In this document: in pieces, positions 58,491 to 64,000 of the stretch
How the letters are laid out: each line of letters starts with the position of its first letter
Numbering within the stretch: the stretch's first letter is position 1
From: Clitoria ternatea
Taxonomy: Eukaryota; Streptophyta; Magnoliopsida; Fabales; Fabaceae
DNA: 64,000 nt
Reading direction: 5' to 3'
NCBI GenBank assembly: GCA_037962975.1
Contig: CM075674.1
Location: 38,826,501 to 38,890,500 of the forward strand
Notes under the pieces: generated by a model
The model's input: the letters and a program-made list of their open reading frames with translations, nothing else
What the model was told of the DNA's origin: nothing
Databases searched by the model: none
Program-made: the position numbers and the translations under genes

Positions 58491-60780
58491 CTAACGCATT
58501 CGTTTATGTGTATGTGTATGTGTGTGTGTGACGTGTGTATATATTTATATATAGAAAGAGTAAATTGACCATAAATTATTTTCCATGATATTGGATAATT
58601 GTTCTCTCTATGATAGGGAGTGCATTGCATAGTTACAAGGGATTCGTTGGTTTGTTGCCATTGTTCGGATGAGTGCATCAATCCTTTGGTATCACGAATG
58701 GTGCTATTGATGGCTTTTCATGTTTTAAAATGAGTTTTAGAATTTTAAAATTTACAACTTTGTGTACTGCTTATGGTTATTTTACAGCTTCCACCTTTTA
58801 AGCGACATAGATGTTGTTTATAAATTGACTAAACATATTTCTCATTTTATACCATAATTTAAAAACCAATTCAACAAAATTTTCATATTTTCTTTTCAAT
58901 GAATTTATGAAGTATTATCACATTGTATGTTACCTTATCCTGAAGAAAAATGAATTTGTACAATTTGTGTTGTAGGTTGCATCCAAAAAGAAAACTGTGG
59001 CAAATGAGGTAGGCAAAATTGAAGCAATTAACATCTTCATCCTAAAAGTAGTTGGTATATAATTCGATTGCTTTCTTCCAATGCATTGTACCATAGAAAA
59101 ATCATGACCAGTGGTGTTAAGGTTAGTGATGTTATATGTTTAAAACTTTTATTATTATATTTCCTGTTGGTTGGCTCCTTTAGTTTAGAACCATAGTTAG
59201 AAAATGAAGTCAAGTAGTGATAATTGAAATTTGAAGGGTGTTAGGAATTTAACATCAGTGTTTTTATTACATAATCTGTGATTTGAGCAGAGTGGTGAGG
59301 TCTTCATTCTTTGTTATGATTTCTATTGTATTCTCCTTTCACCAAAGCTCCCAGGAATGAGAGGGGTTTCTTTGAGAATATTATGTAATGTGTTAGTCTG
59401 GGGAAAGAGAAAAGAGTTTCCTTAATACTATTACCAATGCAATGATCTAGATCAAGTTAATAAAGGGGAAAGAGTGAAGAGGTAGATACCAAAAGATGGC
59501 TCTGAAGTGACAGTTAACGGTACAATGGGTGTAAATAGGTCTATTTTAAATTTAAAATTAAGGAGTATGATGGAAGCTTTCCAAATTTGGTCTTGAGGCC
59601 ATAGTCTTAGACAGAGGTATGGATTATAGAATATGTCATCAAGAATCTGATAATTATTAGTTAATTATATATAAAAAAAACAGTTTATGGATAGTGGATT
59701 TTGTTATTATTATTTTAATCAATGCCAAAAAAATATAAAAAGAGGAAAAAGCGTGTAACATGCTACTTATATATGTTTCATAATTCATATGCACAAGCAT
59801 TGCATCACACTGGTACTTCTGTAGTTGGATGATCCCTATGAGTAGGAAATCATGATTTTCTCTCCATCTCTCAGTGTATCTACAGTGAGAGTTTAATTTT
59901 GACATAAAGATTTTTGTATGACTTCAAAGTAATTATTATAAAAATTAATTAGTTTATATATTATATGGATTAAAATATTCCATCAAGATTATAATTCTTT
60001 TTTTCTCTCCATGGTTTAATTTATATCTTGCTGCAACCAAATTTGAGAATGATACCTAAAATGTAAGTGATATCTCTTTGCAAACGAATAAGTGATGCTT
60101 TTATTTGTTTATCTAAGAACCTTATAAATTGTTAAATCTGTAAAGGTTGAAGATGAGAAGGTTTAAGCTTGCTATGTTTACCTTCTTTCTTTATTATATT
60201 AAGCTGTAACTAAAGATTTGTCATTTGAATTAACACTTGTCACAGGACAATATATAAGGAGAAATTTTTAAAGTGAGGATTTTACAGATGTCACCTTCTG
60301 GTGAGTCCTGAATTCCCTTTTGTTGACCCTAAGCATCAGTTATTTTTGTGTGCAACATTTTTTTGTTTCCCTGCATCAATCAAATGTCTAAGCAATATTT
60401 AAAGTACTGTGTGTTATTTTTCTGATGTCTCTAATTTTGAATCCAGATTAACATACACTCAGAGTAAAGGAAAAATGTTTTCTATCATTTTTATATGTTC
60501 CTACACAAGCTTAATTTTTTTTTGTATATTTGGTTTTTTTGCTACATGTATATGTCAAATAACCCCAGAGAAAAAGTTACTTTGAAAAGGAAAAAATACA
60601 CAAGTATTGTAGATTAGGTGTTATGTTGTGTTGTTCTGTCTCTAATTATGCTTTTTCTGTGTTGAAAATATTTTTTGTTGTTTCATTACATATTTATGTT
60701 TTTTATATCTCCATATTATTAAGATTTCCCATTGTGGTCATAAATAGAGGATAATGGGAGAGGAAGAGGAAACTACACTG
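58491..60780. other. AT-rich spacer, nothing recognised
   Basis: No open frame of note. A 10-codon exon-like piece (VASKKKTVANE) between TTGTAG and GTAGGC at 58,977-59,010 could be a splice-flanked relic, but it is too short to assign. Confidence 0.4.
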
Positions 60781-60784
60781 TAGC

Positions 60785-60945
60785 AGAATCATCGTGAAGT
60801 GATGTTTCTATCCCATTGTGATTTGAAGAAGCTTGAATCTAAGGCTTCTTCTTTCTATAATAATCCTCAGTAACTATGTGGTCCAACTCTCAAGAAGATG
60901 TAGACTCTTTTAGAGAAGTGTGTGAATTTGTGAATTGAATTGTCC
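60785..60945 (+). pseudogene. CHUP1-like gene fragment 1
   Basis: Reads CDLKKLESKASSFYNNPQ, stop, LCGPTLKKM, stop, TLLEKC. This resembles the conserved stretch of CHUP1 (chloroplast positioning, actin-binding) that reads ...YxDLKKLExE..CGxALKKMQxLLEK. It has two in-frame stops and no visible gene around it. Confidence 0.6.
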
Positions 60946-62240
60946 CCGTTTACTTGTTAGCGTGGTGTGAAATGAATGTTCATGTGCATGATACACACTC
61001 TCTAATGTGATTTATTTTTAACCGATTATGGCAAATTAGAACATGGGATTTACAATATTTCATGGATGAGAGAATTGGCAACAAAGAGATATAAAGTCTT
61101 CCAAATATCGGTTGATTGGATGCTTGATAGTGGTTATAATTGTTCATTCTGCATTATGTTAAATGAAATCTGGCTTGCACAACCTAATTAACTATGATGG
61201 AGGAATATAAATGATGGACTTGATGAATTGTCTTGATATGTTGTGCTATTAGAGGCTTATGATTAATTGAGAAATTTTATGTCTCTCTTACTATTTCCAG
61301 AGTTAAAAATTTGAACTACTTGATAGATCTTTCCTGCCTTATTTCTTATATATATATATATATATATACATATATATCGATTTGAAATGGAGACTGCCAA
61401 ATGCTCTTTATACTCATGTAGACATATGTAGAGTGGATCTACCTGCACTGCTTCTTGATTATTAGATTTTTGTTTTCTTTTTCATTGTAATTGTAACTGT
61501 TATCATAAATTATAACCTTGACATCAATGATTCATAAATTATTTGTTTGTAGATAACTCTTATAAGATTTATGTTCTTGCTATTGTCTTCATTACTTGGT
61601 TATGTAAGTGGAACCTGAGTCCATCAATCTTCCTATTGACACTTTCTTTTGTCGAACTATTCTTGCTCATGGAAAGGAATTTGAACATAGTGTGAATGTC
61701 TATGTATAAACAGTGAATTCCTAAAGATTTCATACTCATATATTCATTGATTTTCATTTTTACTCTCCCCAATTGGATACTGCTCCTCTAAGATGGGTTC
61801 GTTTTGCTCATGGTCTACTTTTGTTTTTATACTGAGTCTGATTAAATTCTCATAGCGCAATAATTCCTTCCTTTTTTATTATCTTGATTTAGTTTCTATC
61901 TTTTTGTTGTATATTCCTGTTATGTTGCCTTGATGGCAATAAACCTGAGAAGTATTTACTTATGTAATCAACTGACCGCCTGACAGTTAATTCTAAAAAG
62001 CGTTACTTATGTAATCAGTTGGCTTGACACATGATAGAAAGAGAGAGAAAGAATTATTTGTATACTGAATATTATTGATTAACCAAGTTACAATAGATAA
62101 ATAGAATAGAGAGTTGGTGTTTACACTGGTACTATGAGATAAATAGAATAGATTTCTGTATTACATTTAAAATGTGTACTCACCTAATATTTGTTTTGTT
62201 TATTGGATTTTTGTTTTCTTTTCTGGTTTTATTATTTTAG

Positions 62241-62378
62241 GTTGATGAAAGGGCAGTGCTGAAACACTTCGATTGGCCAGAGCAGAAGGTTGATGCTCTA
62301 CGTGAAGTTGCTTTTAGGTATTGTGATTTGAAGAAGCTTGAATCTGAGGCTTCTTCTTTCTGTAATGATCCTCAATAA
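62241..62378 (+). pseudogene. CHUP1-like gene fragment 2
   Basis: Begins after an acceptor-like TATTTTAG and reads VDERAVLKHFDWPEQKVDAL, then EVAF(R)YCDLKKLESEASSF to a TAA at 62,376. It matches the same conserved CHUP1 region as fragment 1, and downstream remnants of CGPALKKM are scrambled. A decayed exon, not a live gene. Confidence 0.68.
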
Positions 62379-62493
62379 CTGTGGTCAAGCTCATTCCTAC
62401 TTTTGGGAGGAAGATATGAAATGCTTTTGGGAAAGGTGAGTTGGCAAAAGTTTCTCTTTAATTCTTGAGTTATAGGAGCAGGATTTTCAGAAA

Positions 62494-62685
62494 ATGAAGG
62501 GACTTGCAATTGATAAACTTAAGGAACCTGTCCTGGATGAGATCACATGTGCATTAGTTGGGCCTTATGGGCTGAATTTTACAAGACAAGAGACATATTC
62601 GCTCTGGTTTTTGTTTAAATACGTGACTAAAATTTGTTATTCTCTATTTCTTTTGGTTTTCACATGTTCTTCTCTAATTTCATGA
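62494..62685 (+). other. Short ORF with unassigned peptide
   Basis: 63 codons beginning MKGLAIDKLKEPVLDEI; the first 20 or so look like real protein sequence, the rest is low-quality. Could be another gene fragment next to the CHUP1 relic. Family not recognised. Confidence 0.25.
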
Positions 62686-62689
62686 ATAA

Positions 62690-63372
62690 TTATTTAATTA
62701 ATGGTTTGGAGATTGATTATTTTGTTTACTTTCTCTTTAATTTCTCACTTGGTGGCTATTTTAACAGGAAGCATCGTTGTTGGGTATAACTAATCAAGCA
62801 TGTAGTATTTTCAATCCTTCTAATGTATTTTTGTAGTCCTGATGTTTTAAACATCATTGTTGGATATAACTTTCTCTTCAATTTCTCATTTTGGTTGCTT
62901 TGACGGCGATGATCCTCGGTTTAAGTCTTATGTATAAAAAATATTTTTGTTAATTCTATTATTATCTGAATGTTACATGTTTGAACTTGATTGACTTTAA
63001 TAGAGGATATATGTAATTTTAAAAAATTCAAGTTATAAATTATGCATGTTAAGGTTTTGGGGGAGTTGGTTCATGACAACTAATGTTGAGTCTGCAAACC
63101 TTAAAGCCAGAGCTCTGAATTACAATTGTCATTAATCTAAACTGTGGATAATCCTTCAACCTATAAATAATAAGTGGTTTCCGAATATGCATAAATGGAC
63201 AAATATATGAATATATAAATTTAGATAAAACAAATAACTATATCATAATACTGAAACAATTGGACCAACAAGTAGGCAAGCAGTGAAATTGAAAGCTGAG
63301 AAAATTCAAGAATGATGTTAATGAGGTCAGAACAATGGATAACTAATCAATGAAAAAACTGAGTAAACTTAC
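62690..63372. other. AT-rich spacer or intron
   Basis: No coding signal seen. It may be the intron downstream of the 63,373-63,471 exon on the minus strand. Confidence 0.35.
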
Positions 63373-63471
63373 TATTCTGCCAACAAGAAATACAACTACA
63401 GCACCGATGGTTGCACCAATTGAGTCAGTAGCAAAGCCAACTGAAAGGCCAAATAGATAACCTCCACCAAG
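63373..63471 (-). CDS. Exon of a TVP38/TMEM64 (DedA-like, SNARE-associated Golgi) family gene
   Basis: Exactly 33 codons in phase 0 between acceptor CGTTCAG and donor ATA|GTAAGT on the minus strand. It reads LGGGYLFGLSVGFATDSIGA, then TIGAVVVFLVGRI. The G-GYLFG...G...ADSIGAT-GA...FLLGR pattern is the family's conserved core; the protein is a multi-pass membrane protein. Other exons were not found: upstream ones should lie beyond 64,000, downstream ones below 63,300. No stop, so it could be live, but a lone exon may also be a captured fragment. Confidence 0.7.
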
Positions 63472-63479
63472 CTGAACGA

Positions 63480-64000
63480 GAATTATTAGGTAAGGTGAGT
63501 CAAATATATTTCTGGCTTTGCTTTACTAAATATTTTTATTCATTAGTTATATAAAAAAGGAGATATACAGTATAGAATAATCTGTTCATGATGCACACTT
63601 TATTACACAGAAAAACTTGTAAATAAAATAATGAATCATTTAAGTAAGTAATGAAAGTGCTTACAACTTACATGAAACTTCATTCTGTATTAGAAATTTC
63701 ATCCCTGTTGAAGTTCTTTTTATCTTTAATTTGTTCTCCAAAGCTTCAACAGGGATAAAATTAAGTTGTGGTTAACTTTTATTTTCTTGTGCTTCTTTCT
63801 TTTGAGTTTTCTATGTACTTATTAGTGTACAAATTAAAACTCTATGGAGTATGGTTTCTATGCAGCAAACACTATATTCTCTTTGATATGTCAGCTGAAT
63901 TCAAGGTTCACTTATTTGTTAGTGTTTTCTATTAGAATTGACAAGTGTTAGTGGAGAGATTCGAACATGCAACTTCTTTCCTCTCCCTTCTCTTTTCATC
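63480..64000. other. Right edge, no feature recognised
   Basis: AT-rich; could be the upstream intron of the TVP38-like exon. No second exon was found. Confidence 0.3.

Overview
The window is nuclear DNA from a flowering plant. It has intron-rich genes with canonical GT-AG splicing and AT-rich introns and spacers, and it is crowded with Tat-lineage Ty3/gypsy LTR retrotransposons. The repeat types suggest a eudicot, probably a legume; that is an inference, not a proof. No RNA genes, CRISPR arrays or prokaryotic operons are seen.

Left (1-12,060): a minus-strand host gene for a LETM1-like protein. I could place 16 coding exons from the ATG at 11,868 to the window edge. All stay in frame (790 codons to the end of exon 15), and the gene runs off the left side inside its LETM1-like domain. 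One intron carries a remnant of a Ty1/copia element. A spacer with one hAT-like MITE follows (12,060-14,532).

Centre (14,533-56,145): three near-complete Tat/Retand-type elements of about 11.8 kb. A (14,533-26,279) and C (44,357-56,145) have gag-pol on the minus strand, and B (32,314-44,164) has it on the plus strand. Each has about 0.8 kb LTRs, a gag-pro-RT-RNaseH-archaeal-type RNaseH-integrase frame, and a tandem-repeat-rich 3' region. Each also has a second coding unit on the opposite strand (aORF) with a spliced intron. Gag-pol is broken by stop codons in all three copies; A and B also share one single-base deletion.

The most notable result is structural. The 5-bp target-site duplications of A and B do not match within each element. 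They match perfectly across the two elements once the 6,034-bp segment between them (26,280-32,313) is turned around. This is the signature of an inversion caused by recombination between two inverted Tat copies. Undoing it also rebuilds an older, about 3.7 kb solo LTR (X) with matching termini and a perfect CCTCC duplication, now split into three pieces (27,734-26,280 minus; 44,165-44,356; 56,146-58,256). B's and C's right-hand neighbours lie inside X, so the region is a nested, then rearranged, repeat cluster.

Right (58,257-64,000): AT-rich non-coding DNA with two decayed fragments of a CHUP1-like gene and one well-defined minus-strand exon of a TVP38/TMEM64 (DedA/SNARE-associated Golgi) family gene that continues outside or is otherwise not visible.
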